NCBI RefSeq assembly: GCF_900114915.1
Contig: NZ_FOUS01000021.1
Coordinates: 1 to 64,000, forward strand
Reading direction: 5' to 3'
DNA length: 64,000 bases
Source of the DNA: Bradyrhizobium sp. Rc3b
GTDB taxonomy: Bacteria; Pseudomonadota; Alphaproteobacteria; Rhizobiales; Xanthobacteraceae
Part shown: piece by piece, positions 30,101 through 38,335 of the stretch
Numbering within the stretch: the first letter of the stretch is position 1
Layout: each line of letters starts with the position of its first letter
Program-made: the position numbers and the translations under genes
The notes under the pieces: model-generated
The model's input: only the letters and a program-made list of their open reading frames with translations
Databases searched by the model: none
What the model was told of the DNA's origin: nothing

Positions 30101-31117
30101 TCATGCCTCCAAGTTGTGGCATGCCACCACTTGTAGAGGGATGCCCTGCAAGGCGGGCCTTGTGTGCCGGCAGATGTCCAGCGTTCCGGAGCACCGAGAC
30201 GCGAAATTGCAGCCGGCCTGGCGCTGAGTAGGTTCAGGGAGGCTGCCTGCAGGGCTGTGCAGACGCCGCGGATGGCCTGATAGTGGTGGGACAGCCGAGA
30301 ATAGCGCGCGTGTATAGGGGTGCAGGGGAGTTCGAGCGACGAGATCGGCGCGCCCGATTTCGACCAACTGGCCGGCGTAGAGAACGCCGATGCGATCCGA
30401 CCGCTGCAAGGCAACGCCGAGGTCATGGGTCACAAAGAGGATTGCCATGTCTGAGCGGAGCCTTTCAAGCAAGTCAAGGATCTGCTTTTGCGTGGTGACG
30501 TCGAGAGCCGAGGTCGGCTCGTCTGCGATGAGAAGCTTCGGCTTCATCGCGAGCGCCATCGCAATCATGACGCGCTGGTTCATTCCGCCAGACATCTCGT
30601 GCGGATATTTTCTCATGGTTTCTTTGGGGTCATCGATCCCCACATCGCAGAGTAGATCTGCAGCTCTTTGGCTCGCCTCTTTCTTGCTCAAGCCGCCGAT
30701 CATCTGGACAGTCTCGCGAAGCTGGAATCCAATGTTCCGAACGGGGTTAAGATATAGACTTGGCTGTTGGTAGATCATTGCACGCCGGCGCCGATCGACA
30801 TCGGCAAGAGGCCTGCCTTCGATGTGAATATCGCCAAGACATCTCAGCTCCGCACTTGCTACTCCCATGATGGTCGAACACAGCACGCTTTTTCCGCTGC
30901 CGCTTTCGCCGACAAGCGCGAAAAACTCACCTTTCCGCAGCTCGAACTGAACGTCGTCGAGGAGGCGCGTCTCGGGTCGGTCTGGAAGAACAACTGTCAA
31001 TCCCGTAATGCTGAGAAGCGGCGGGCCGCCAGCCGTCATGGCTGGGCATCCGGCATTCGCATGCTCAAAGGTGTGAAGATAAGGCGCTTCAAGTGCATGC
31101 GAAGTGGTTTGGTCCAT
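30101..31117 (-). CDS. Oligopeptide-type ABC transporter ATPase (OppD/DppD)
   Basis: 338 aa from the ATG at 31117, chosen over an upstream ATG at 31168 because GGAAGGTGG lies just before it and the extra residues have no family match. Walker A GESGSGKS, signature SGGMNQRV, Walker B LLIADEPTSALD and the switch FVTHD are intact. The C-terminal oligopeptide/dipeptide transporter domain has the Cys-rich GCNFASRCSG pattern and later Cys typical of OppD iron-sulphur or structural sites. Confidence 0.92.
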   Translation of the reverse strand: MDQTTSHALEAPYLHTFEHANAGCPAMTAGGPPLLSITGLTVVLPDRPETRLLDDVQFELRKGEFFALVGESGSGKSVLCSTIMGVASAELRCLGDIHIEGRPLADVDRRRRAMIYQQPSLYLNPVRNIGFQLRETVQMIGGLSKKEASQRAADLLCDVGIDDPKETMRKYPHEMSGGMNQRVMIAMALAMKPKLLIADEPTSALDVTTQKQILDLLERLRSDMAILFVTHDLGVALQRSDRIGVLYAGQLVEIGRADLVARTPLHPYTRALFSAVPPLSGHPRRLHSPAGSLPEPTQRQAGCNFASRCSGTLDICRHTRPALQGIPLQVVACHNLEA

Positions 31118-31174
31118 GATCCCACCTTCCGAGCAGACAAAATTCTTCCTGCGTCTGGCCCAAGGCATTCGCGG

Positions 31175-32731
31175 CTAGGCGTTGATTGCGCCTGGCCGAA
31201 AATCCATCAAACCGGTTGGCGTCGGTGTCCACTTGATGTTGGCGCGCCTTCCGAAGAACTCGCCAAGCGAATGGAGCACCGTTCCTGGTGGATCAATCTC
31301 GTCGAAAATGTCGAGCATCTCTTGATAGGCGGCTCGCCTTTGGGCCAGATCCTGCGCCGTCAGCAAGGTCGTCTCCAGCACATTGAATCTGTCGTTCCGC
31401 CAATACCCGCCCCTCTGAAAATTGCTCTGAGACCCCCAGCGCGAGACGAACGATGCGGTGGGGTCGGGATAGTATGTCCCATCGGACGAGTTGTTCACAC
31501 CGCGGCCCAGACGGTCTTCCACTTGGGCCCAATTCTCTTTCATTTGGATATCGACGTTCAGGCCGACAGCCCTCCACATCGCTGCAATGGCTTGAGTTTC
31601 GATAAGCTCGGCCGTGTAATAGTTGCCAACCGTTTTGAAAGGAATTGCTGCCCCGCTATAACCGGCTTCGGCAAGAAGTCGCTTCGCCTCTTCCGGATTG
31701 TACCGTGGGATTGGCCGGTCAGGATTGTAGAGAGCGCCGTAAGCAGCGTTTTGATGGGAAGGGGGCACACTTATGCGCTTGCGCCAAATACTACTGACAA
31801 TGGTCTGCCTGTCGATCGCCAGATTCATGGCGCGCCTTATGCGCGGATCCCGCAGCACCTCATTGGTGGTCGAATCGTAGGCCAGCGTGCGGAAGGACAT
31901 CGTGTCGCCTCCAACTACGTCCAAACGTTTGTCTGCGGCGAGGATATCGAACTGATCCGGCGCTACGGTTGTGATGATATCGAAGTCGCCAGCGCGAAGG
32001 CCCGCGACGCGTGCCGCCGGCTCCCGCACCATCCGAAACTCGAGCCCCTTCAGCGGCGGCCTTCCACCCCAGTACCCCTCGTGCGCCTCGAGGCGTATGT
32101 AGCGGTTTTCGACGGCCTCAACGACCCGGTACGGCCCCGCAGCTATGGGAGCTCTGGCCCATTGATCGAATGTCGCCGCCTTCAGAAAGGCCGACTTTGA
32201 GACGATGCCGGCTCCATATGAGGTCAGGCGTTTGACAAAAACAGGATCGGGCGCCTTGGTGCTAAACTCGACAGTATGTCGACCGGTTGCCCGCACCGCG
32301 CTGATTGATGGAAAGCTGATTTGGCCAACGCCATAGCCCGGACTGTCCTTTGCCAGCATACGCTCCGCACCGAAAGTAAATGCGACGTCCTCTGCCGTTA
32401 ACTCTTCACCATCGTGGAATCGAACCTTTTTCCGCAGAGACACGCGATAGGTGGTGCTGTCGAGAGCCTCGATGCCTTCGGCCAACATCGGCCGAATCTG
32501 CCCGTCCCGTTGATAGTCGATTGCGAAGAGCTTGTCGTAGATGCTCTCGAGCACCCGGAAGCTCACGAGCGCCGTAGCACGGGGATGGAGCGGATCGAGC
32601 TCGACGCGCAGATCCTGCATTGCAATCCGCAGTGCCGTTCGGCCAGCGTCTTGGGCAAAGACAGAGCTCGATGGAAGCAAGCACAGCCCGCCGACCAATC
32701 TGAGAATCTCGCGTCGGTTACACGTATTCAT
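31175..32731 (-). CDS. ABC transporter substrate-binding protein, family 5 (OppA/DppA type), Tat-type signal
   Basis: 518 aa. The N-terminus NRREILRLVGGLCLLPSSSVFAQ is a twin-arginine-like signal peptide with cleavage near VFA-Q. The family-5 binding-protein core includes YRVSLRKKVRFHDGEELTAEDVAFTF and IRRAMNLAIDRQTIV. It captures the ligand in the periplasm and heads the operon A-D-F-B-C-peptidase. Ligands of the family are mostly peptides, but opines and other small compounds occur; the phosphonate context suggests a phosphonate or phosphonopeptide. AGGA precedes the ATG, and an inverted repeat sits just upstream. Confidence 0.88.
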   Translation of the reverse strand: MNTCNRREILRLVGGLCLLPSSSVFAQDAGRTALRIAMQDLRVELDPLHPRATALVSFRVLESIYDKLFAIDYQRDGQIRPMLAEGIEALDSTTYRVSLRKKVRFHDGEELTAEDVAFTFGAERMLAKDSPGYGVGQISFPSISAVRATGRHTVEFSTKAPDPVFVKRLTSYGAGIVSKSAFLKAATFDQWARAPIAAGPYRVVEAVENRYIRLEAHEGYWGGRPPLKGLEFRMVREPAARVAGLRAGDFDIITTVAPDQFDILAADKRLDVVGGDTMSFRTLAYDSTTNEVLRDPRIRRAMNLAIDRQTIVSSIWRKRISVPPSHQNAAYGALYNPDRPIPRYNPEEAKRLLAEAGYSGAAIPFKTVGNYYTAELIETQAIAAMWRAVGLNVDIQMKENWAQVEDRLGRGVNNSSDGTYYPDPTASFVSRWGSQSNFQRGGYWRNDRFNVLETTLLTAQDLAQRRAAYQEMLDIFDEIDPPGTVLHSLGEFFGRRANIKWTPTPTGLMDFRPGAINA

Positions 32732-32740
32732 AAAACATCC

Positions 32741-32755
32741 TTTAGTTGCACTAAA
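32741..32755. promoter_or_regulatory. Inverted repeat just upstream of the importer operon
   Basis: TTTAGT-TGC-ACTAAA is an exact 6-bp inverted repeat with a 3-bp spacer, 10 bp before the importer start codon at 32731 and immediately upstream of its ribosome-binding site. The position suits a repressor operator. The PhnF-like GntR protein encoded at 34502 is a candidate binder. No second copy was found in the window. Confidence 0.4.
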
Positions 32756-32892
32756 CTATCGTGTGCCGAGCTTCTGGACCATGCAGCTGGCGTGCTCATG
32801 CTCGAGCGGGGCGGACTCGCACAATTTTTTTCTGAGGAGCGGTTCGAGTAGTGCGAGATATAATTCACACCATGTGACACCATCATGACAGG

Positions 32893-32906
32893 CCTAGGTG
32901 CCTAGG
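32893..32906. promoter_or_regulatory. CCTAGG-TG-CCTAGG near-palindrome upstream of the hydrolase gene
   Basis: Two CCTAGG hexamers separated by 2 bp form a 14-bp near-perfect dyad 67 bp before the ATG at 32974, in the divergent promoter region shared with the importer operon. It may be an operator; the binder is unknown. Confidence 0.35.
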
Positions 32907-32973
32907 TAGCTGGACAAGCGCGCTGCCCCTCCCGTAGGTTGAGGCTCGGGAATCGGAGCTGGAAGGTGGCCGG

Positions 32974-34482
32974 ATGAAATTTGTAATTGTCGTGCTGGAT
33001 GGCCTCCGCCCTGACCAGCTGGACGAAGCAGTCACGCCGAATCTCGCCGAGCTGTCCAAAATCGGCCTTCGACTTGCCCGCCATACCTCATCTTTTCCCA
33101 GTGAGACGCGGGTTTCATCGGCCGCGCTGGCCACGGGCGGACATAGCTCGGCCCATGGAATCATCGGCAACCGTTTTTTGGCAAACGGTCGGTCGATCGA
33201 CGGATCTTCGCTCTCGGCGCTCCTGACGCTCGGCAGCGAACACGGTAGCGTCCTCACCGCCACGACGATCGGCGAAGTTTTGGCGGCTCATGGAAGGGCG
33301 ATGCTGTCGATCGGATCTCAGTCGCAAGGCTCGTTTGGACTTTCGAGCTGGGGGAGTTGGCAGACAGGTGCGCCGGCTTTCTGGGTTCATGACCCATCAA
33401 AGTTCAGTGGCAATGGAGCCGTTCGCCGGATTGCGCCCTCGTTTCCGATGCTCCCTCCCGACGAGCGGCCAGCGCGTGCTACCATTGAGCGTGTCGTCGA
33501 TCTATTCTTTTCGTTTCTGAAGAAAGAAGCACCTCCGGAGGTCAGCCTCCTATGGCTTTCGGAGCCGGACATTACATATCACATGTTCGGACTTCAGCAT
33601 CCTACGGCCCGTGAGGTGCTCCATGAGGTCGATCGGCAATTTGGGCGCATTTTCGCGTGGTGGAGCGAGAAAGGAGAGCGGGAAGGAGTACAGCTTATTG
33701 CTGCATCCGATCACGGACACGCCATCATTGGAGAAAAGGTGTCCGTATTGAAGCACTTGCAGCGGTCGGGATTCAAGGTCGGATACGAGCTCACGGCCGA
33801 CGTAGACGCCGCAATAACAGCTCAACGGGTTGTCAACATTTGGGCCCGGGACAGAGAGGGCCATCTTTTGACAGAGATGTATCACAGCCTGTCCGAGGAG
33901 CCATGGTTTGGCGTGCCTTTCTCACGTCAGGATTCCGATGGCGCTCCACTCATCGCGAGCACCCTCCCGCTTTCCACGGTCATGGCCGACCACGAGCGAA
34001 GCGCGGATCTGTCGTTTGTTCTCGCCGATTGCGGCGCAGCCAATCGGAGCGCTTCCCCCGACGCGGTGTACTACGATGGCACCTATCCGATCGGCGTTGG
34101 CATGCACGGAGGGCTTTCGGCGCACGAGCTGTCTTCATTATGCATCCTTGCTGGCAATGCCTTCAGACGCGGAGTTGTTGCTGCCCCAACCAGCATCGTT
34201 GATCTGGTACCGACGATCCTTTCCAGCCTGAGACTGCCGCTACCGTCGACTGTGCACGGCCGTATCATCGATGAAGCTTTGCAAGATCGCGAGGACTCAG
34301 GTCAGTATGACGTCGAGGATGCGAGCGTCTCAATCGCCTCTTCAGCGCGCCGGGCAACTGTGTTCCGGGAGCTTTACCGACAACGTCTGTATCTGAGGGG
34401 AGCGGCCGTAGCGGCCGTAGCCCGGCTCGAACAACCGAAGAATGATAAGCCGGACACTAACCAGCCGCAATTGAAAGCCTGA
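32974..34482 (+). CDS. Alkaline-phosphatase-superfamily phosphodiesterase/phosphonate hydrolase
   Basis: 502 aa, a type I phosphodiesterase/nucleotide pyrophosphatase fold. The two-metal set is complete: D9 (VVLDGLRPD), nucleophile T45 (FPSETRVSSAALATG), D199 and H203 (SEPDITYHMFG), D246 and H247 (SDHGHA), H378 (GMHGG). The spacing around T45 (PS-x-T ... TG) and the D-x3-H and DH pairs match phosphonoacetate hydrolase (PhnA) more closely than autotaxin-type NPPs. No signal peptide is seen, so it is cytoplasmic. Beside phnF and pepM, cleavage of a C-P bond or of a phosphonate ester is plausible; phosphodiesterase activity is the alternative. GGAAGGTGG precedes the ATG. The regulator follows after 19 bp, in the same operon. 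Confidence 0.8.
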   Translation: MKFVIVVLDGLRPDQLDEAVTPNLAELSKIGLRLARHTSSFPSETRVSSAALATGGHSSAHGIIGNRFLANGRSIDGSSLSALLTLGSEHGSVLTATTIGEVLAAHGRAMLSIGSQSQGSFGLSSWGSWQTGAPAFWVHDPSKFSGNGAVRRIAPSFPMLPPDERPARATIERVVDLFFSFLKKEAPPEVSLLWLSEPDITYHMFGLQHPTAREVLHEVDRQFGRIFAWWSEKGEREGVQLIAASDHGHAIIGEKVSVLKHLQRSGFKVGYELTADVDAAITAQRVVNIWARDREGHLLTEMYHSLSEEPWFGVPFSRQDSDGAPLIASTLPLSTVMADHERSADLSFVLADCGAANRSASPDAVYYDGTYPIGVGMHGGLSAHELSSLCILAGNAFRRGVVAAPTSIVDLVPTILSSLRLPLPSTVHGRIIDEALQDREDSGQYDVEDASVSIASSARRATVFRELYRQRLYLRGAAVAAVARLEQPKNDKPDTNQPQLKA

Positions 34483-34501
34483 ATTACGGACCATCAGACC
34501 T

Positions 34502-35302
34502 ATGTATCAAGGAAAGCGCTGGGAGTTTGTTCGGTCGAACATCGAAGAAGCCATTGCCTCGAGCCGATTTCGGCCAGGCGAAAAGCTTCCGAACGACGTG
34601 GAACTTGCTATCGAATATGGTGTCAACCGGCACACCGTAAGATACGCCATTAGGGCACTTGAGCAGGAGGGACTGCTCCGCGTCGAGCAGGGAAGAGGCA
34701 CCTTCGTTGTCGAACATCCAACACCCTATCTTCTCTCCCCTCAAACCCGGCTGACCGACAATCTCATCTCGCAAGGCCGCTTGGCACGTCGTAAGATCCT
34801 TTCTGCTGCAAGGATAAAGGCAGACGAGCGGCTCGCCGGCTACCTCGACTTGCAAGCTCGAGACGATGTGCTGCGCATCGACACGCTGAGCTATCAGGAC
34901 GACATCCCAATCGTCATTGCGCATAGCTACTTTCCGGCAAAACGCACTCCCGGACTGCTGGACAAATTCTCTGGCGCCAACTCGATCTCGTTGGCTCTCA
35001 GGCGCATCGGAATTGACGACTACTCGCAGCAATGGGTAACAATAAGTGCACGTCTGCCCTCCGCGCAGGAGGCGCGCCTGCTTGAAATGCCCACTTCGGC
35101 GCCGGTCTTCGTCAAAGAGAGCCTTGATTGCGCCGGCCGTATTCCGATCAAATTTGGCGAGAATGTACTTTGCGCATCAAGAATCAGCTTCAGATTCGAC
35201 TTCAAAGAGATTAGTGCTTCGGCGCAGTCGCTTGCGGAAAAGCCTCGATCTGGAAAAGCGAAAGCGAGCAAATCGAAATCATCTGCCTCCTTCAAGGTCT
35301 AG
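34502..35302 (+). CDS. phnF: PhnF-like GntR/HutC family regulator
   Basis: 266 aa. An N-terminal winged HTH (residues 5-70; LPNDVELAIEYGVNRHTVRYAIRALEQEGLLRV) is followed by a UTRA ligand-binding domain (about 85-240). YGVNRHTVRYAI, the VEQGRGTFVV wing and RLTDNLISQGR-LARR-LSA are close to the PhnF pattern. PhnF proteins are usually repressors of phosphonate genes relieved by a phosphonate or phosphate ligand. The basic Ser/Lys-rich tail (last 30 residues) is unusual. Likely targets are the divergent region 32732-32973 with its two dyads. Confidence 0.82.
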   Translation: MYQGKRWEFVRSNIEEAIASSRFRPGEKLPNDVELAIEYGVNRHTVRYAIRALEQEGLLRVEQGRGTFVVEHPTPYLLSPQTRLTDNLISQGRLARRKILSAARIKADERLAGYLDLQARDDVLRIDTLSYQDDIPIVIAHSYFPAKRTPGLLDKFSGANSISLALRRIGIDDYSQQWVTISARLPSAQEARLLEMPTSAPVFVKESLDCAGRIPIKFGENVLCASRISFRFDFKEISASAQSLAEKPRSGKAKASKSKSSASFKV

Positions 35303-35574
35303 GTACCGTCCCATTCCTGCGGTCAAAGCGGCTGGGGGCGAAATAACTGTTTCACTATTACCATTGCTTGTGGGGGTGTGTCTCACGCTTCATGCCAGGA
35401 CGAGCCGCTCGCGTTCTGCTGAGACATAGGCGGCCGCGTTGGTTGCGGCCCCCGTCAAGCTTGCGGGTTTTGGCATCGTACGCGTCGGGTGTCAGAGGCC
35501 GCCGCGCAGGTCATGAAGAGGCGCAGCGTCAAACCTTGCGTGATTGTCGTGAACCTCGCCCCTGAGCGCTTGGA

Positions 35575-36345
35575 TCAAACGTCGGCCTTTGCGAAGATGC
35601 GCTCGGCGGTACGCAGATCTTCCGCATCATCGATTTCGTACCACCTGAGATCATCGCATCTCACGGCAGCAAGCTGCAGGCCTTGTGTTTCCATGAGATA
35701 GGAAAGAAGCTCCTCGGTGTAGGTCTGGGTAGCTCCGGCCTTGATCATATCGTCTAGGGCCGGAACGACCGCTGTCCGCAGAGTAGACGCGGACAGCCGC
35801 AACAGATTCATCGTCTTGTAAAGAGGCGGGCCATCCGCGATGAGATTTCTCGCTGTTTGTTTCAAACGAAATTCTGAAATGAAGCCAAGATCCGACAACA
35901 GGACCGCTGATCCCTGCATCAGCTCATGGAAGGGAGCGACAGCAGCGGCGTCGGCCGCTTCATTGGTGATCAGCTGCCGCAATACATTTTCCTCGAAGAA
36001 GACGTCGCCCTCGAGAAGGAGGTGGTCCCCGGCAACGAGCGCGTCACGCGCCAACCAAAGCGAATAGGCGCTCCCAGTACGGTCGTAAACAGGCGATTCG
36101 ACGTATTTGATTGCAACACCGCCAAAGCGGCTGCCGCAAGCTTCTTGGATCGCCTCTTTGCGATACCCGACAACAATGGTCACCTGTTGCACGCCGGCAC
36201 GCCCAAGGTTATGTAGCGCGTTGTGCAGGATAGGAGTGCCATGGATTTGGACCAGGGGTTTCGGGTTTAGGTCCGTTATTGGCCGCAGACGAGAGCCAAC
36301 TCCAGCGGCAAGAATCACAGCGTTTTTAGGTGCATTCACAGGCAT
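35575..36345 (-). CDS. PntC/LicC-like cytidylyltransferase (NTP transferase)
   Basis: 256 aa, a single nucleotidyltransferase domain. The N-terminal signature is AVILAAGVGSRLRPITDLNP with catalytic Lys in NPKPLVQI; the metal Asp lies in LLLEGDVFFEE and the C-terminal ESP...YDRTGSAYSL and YEIDDAEDL segments fit choline-phosphate/aminoethylphosphonate cytidylyltransferases better than sugar nucleotidyltransferases. Such enzymes make CMP-phosphonate or CDP-choline-type head-group donors from CTP. It lies downstream of pepM on the same strand with a 324-bp gap. It would feed the CDP-alcohol transferase at 22616. The exact substrate is inferred. Confidence 0.82.
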   Translation of the reverse strand: MPVNAPKNAVILAAGVGSRLRPITDLNPKPLVQIHGTPILHNALHNLGRAGVQQVTIVVGYRKEAIQEACGSRFGGVAIKYVESPVYDRTGSAYSLWLARDALVAGDHLLLEGDVFFEENVLRQLITNEAADAAAVAPFHELMQGSAVLLSDLGFISEFRLKQTARNLIADGPPLYKTMNLLRLSASTLRTAVVPALDDMIKAGATQTYTEELLSYLMETQGLQLAAVRCDDLRWYEIDDAEDLRTAERIFAKADV

Positions 36346-36669
36346 TTCATTCGCTTTCGTATCCAGTGTATGAATCTACGAGCGTTTTGAACGTCCCTGG
36401 TTCAATCGTGGGCGCCGCCGCAGACCTGTCAGATGCCCTAAGATTGAAAGACGTCGGGATGATCGTCATCCGCGCATACCGGCGCATGAGCTGCTGTGTA
36501 GGGCTTCTTACCAACTGGCAGGGGAAAGCTGTTCCGCCGTGTCAGAGCGTCACCAGGATTACAGAGTCGACGGCCTGTTGGTTGACACTGAAGCAAGACT
36601 GACGAGAGGCGAGCGGTGTTTGCATCGCGCTGGCTTTTCAAGACGGTCGACGTGAGGTGACAAGACGTA
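36346..36669. other. Spacer between pepM and the cytidylyltransferase gene
   Basis: 324 bp between co-directional genes. No supported gene, terminator or repeat was seen, so read-through from pepM is possible. Confidence 0.4.
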
Positions 36670-37605
36670 TCACCATGGGTTGGCGGGCTGTAGATATCGC
36701 TTTTCGGCCAATGCGAGTTCGTCATACCTCAGAAGCTCGAAGATCTCGCTGAGCGGGGCGATATGAGATTCAATGCTCGCAACGCCCTCCTGAGCGACGA
36801 TACTATCGCAGATGCGCCGCATTGCAGCTGCTGCAGCTCGCATGGCGTGATTGGCCCAGACGACCGTGGAGATGCGCGCATCACGATAGGCTGAGACTGG
36901 CGTTCGATAGTAGGTCGTGGGAACAATCACAACAGGTAGCCGGTTCCGCCACTCGCCGACAAACGAAAGCATCTCGTCCGCGGTACTCTTTCGCGAGTGA
37001 ATCAAGATTGCATCGGCTCCTGCGTCGGCATAGGCGTGAGCACGGAATATGGCTTCGTTCAATCCATGGCCGGCGATCAGTGCTTCGATCCTAGCCACGA
37101 GAACAAGGTTTTCAGCCACCGTATCCTTCACAGCCCGCAGACGACCGGAGAATTCATCGATATCGGCGAGCGGATGCCGTTCCCCAATAAGCGAGTTCAT
37201 TTTTGGAAAGCAGCTGTCCTCGAGCGAGAGGCCCGCCGCGCCACGCTGACGGAGTTTGCGTGCGAGGAGGCGCGCATTGTTGAAATTGCCGAAGCCCCCG
37301 TCGCCGTCAACGAGCACAGGTAGCGCGGTCGAGTCCACTATGCGTTCGACGCTCTCGACGAGCTGGGTCCACGAAGCTTCATTGGCATCGCGATAGCCGA
37401 GCGAGCTAGCAATCGACAAACCAGACGCCCAGAGCCCTTTGAATCCTGAGCGCTCGGCGATTCTAGCGGACAGGCCGTCATGTGCCTCCATCAGAAACGA
37501 GAGCTCGCCATTCGAGCAGACCTGGGCGCGAAGCATTTCGACAGGCGAGGGCCGAGTAAATTGATGACCTGCGTTAGGCCGAAGGGATTGTGGTTGACAC
37601 TGCAT
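36670..37605 (-). CDS. pepM: Phosphoenolpyruvate mutase (C-P bond formation)
   Basis: 311 aa from the ATG at 37605 (CAGGA about 8 bp upstream; an in-frame start at 37641 has no such signal). The enzyme isomerises PEP to phosphonopyruvate, the entry step of nearly all phosphonate biosynthesis. Aligned from memory with mussel PEP mutase, D58, D85, D87 and E114 correspond to D73, D100, D102 and E129; gating-loop K120, N122 and L124 to K135, N137 and L139; R159 to R172. The usual EDK(x5)NS signature reads EDS(x5)NS: the Lys is Ser131, a change shared with the pseudogene copy at 340-813. PEP mutase is the best call; phosphonopyruvate hydrolase is the main alternative. Confidence 0.88.
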   Translation of the reverse strand: MQCQPQSLRPNAGHQFTRPSPVEMLRAQVCSNGELSFLMEAHDGLSARIAERSGFKGLWASGLSIASSLGYRDANEASWTQLVESVERIVDSTALPVLVDGDGGFGNFNNARLLARKLRQRGAAGLSLEDSCFPKMNSLIGERHPLADIDEFSGRLRAVKDTVAENLVLVARIEALIAGHGLNEAIFRAHAYADAGADAILIHSRKSTADEMLSFVGEWRNRLPVVIVPTTYYRTPVSAYRDARISTVVWANHAMRAAAAAMRRICDSIVAQEGVASIESHIAPLSEIFELLRYDELALAEKRYLQPANPW

Positions 37606-37965
37606 ACGGAAATCCTGGAGGCTGAGCGTCGGTCGGCGCAAACGTCGCCGTTCATATCTTTTGCCGTGATGCCGATCAATGACCAGCGTTGGTAGTTTAT
37701 TGGGACGTAAAAGCTTGCATGATTGCCATAGGATTGGCGCAGAACGCTAGGTCGTCGTTTTGAGCGGATGGGCGTCGGAGCCGACACGCTGGAAAGCAAA
37801 GCTTTGGTGCAAATCACGGATCTCGGCTCGCGAGCCGGGCGCTACGGACCTTCACGGAGCAATCCCCTCTTCCGGGAGGAACCCCGGCCAAAGGGTGATA
37901 TCCAGCTGACACAGATGTTGAGCAAATATCGACTGCTACGGTTGTCGTAAATACTGCTGTTGCGT

Positions 37966-37983
37966 TTGCGACAGATGTCGCAA
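37966..37983. promoter_or_regulatory. 18-bp dyad upstream of the LuxR-type gene (counterpart of 1176-1193)
   Basis: TTGCGACA-GA-TGTCGCAA has perfect 8-bp arms. Centre-to-start distance to the LuxR-type gene is about 164 bp and to pepM 361 bp, the same as in copy 1. Against copy 1, outer pair G-C became T-A and pair A-T became G-C, so symmetry was kept although sequence changed. It is a probable operator. Confidence 0.62.
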
Positions 37984-38137
37984 TTCCGTCGATAGGGCTG
38001 CAGTTGGATGGCACTCTCCCGAGAAGTGAACCGGCAACTCCCGAGATTTGTCCTGCCGCGAGAGTTTGCGGTGCCACTGAGTGGTATGGCATTTGCTAAT
38101 CTCGTCTTAGTCCTCTCGGCTCCAGGAGAAATTATTC

Positions 38138-38335
38138 ATGGCGGATGAGAAAGAGGTTGTCCTGTCGGAACGGGAAAGACAGTGTTTGCGATGGGTCGAG
38201 GAGGGAAAGTCATCCTGGGCTATCGGAGTCATCCTGAAAGTGAGCGAGAACACCGTCAACTTTTATGTCAAGAATGCGATGCGAAAGCTGGAAATGTCCA
38301 GCCGGACTCAGTACGTCGTCAAGGCGCGACGTTAG
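38138..38335 (+). CDS. Stand-alone LuxR-type HTH DNA-binding protein (65 aa)
   Basis: Paralogue of the 1349-1561 protein: a LuxR C-terminal DNA-binding domain (SERERQCLRWVEEGKSSWA; VSENTVNFYVKNAMRKL) with no ligand domain. The recognition helix has FY-V where copy 1 has FH-L, and the C-terminus is shorter by the LGLLE end. AGGAGAA lies about 9 bp before the ATG. It is divergent from pepM with the dyad in between, so it is a likely regulator of itself, pepM or both. Without an autoinducer domain its input signal is unknown. Confidence 0.75.
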   Translation: MADEKEVVLSERERQCLRWVEEGKSSWAIGVILKVSENTVNFYVKNAMRKLEMSSRTQYVVKARR

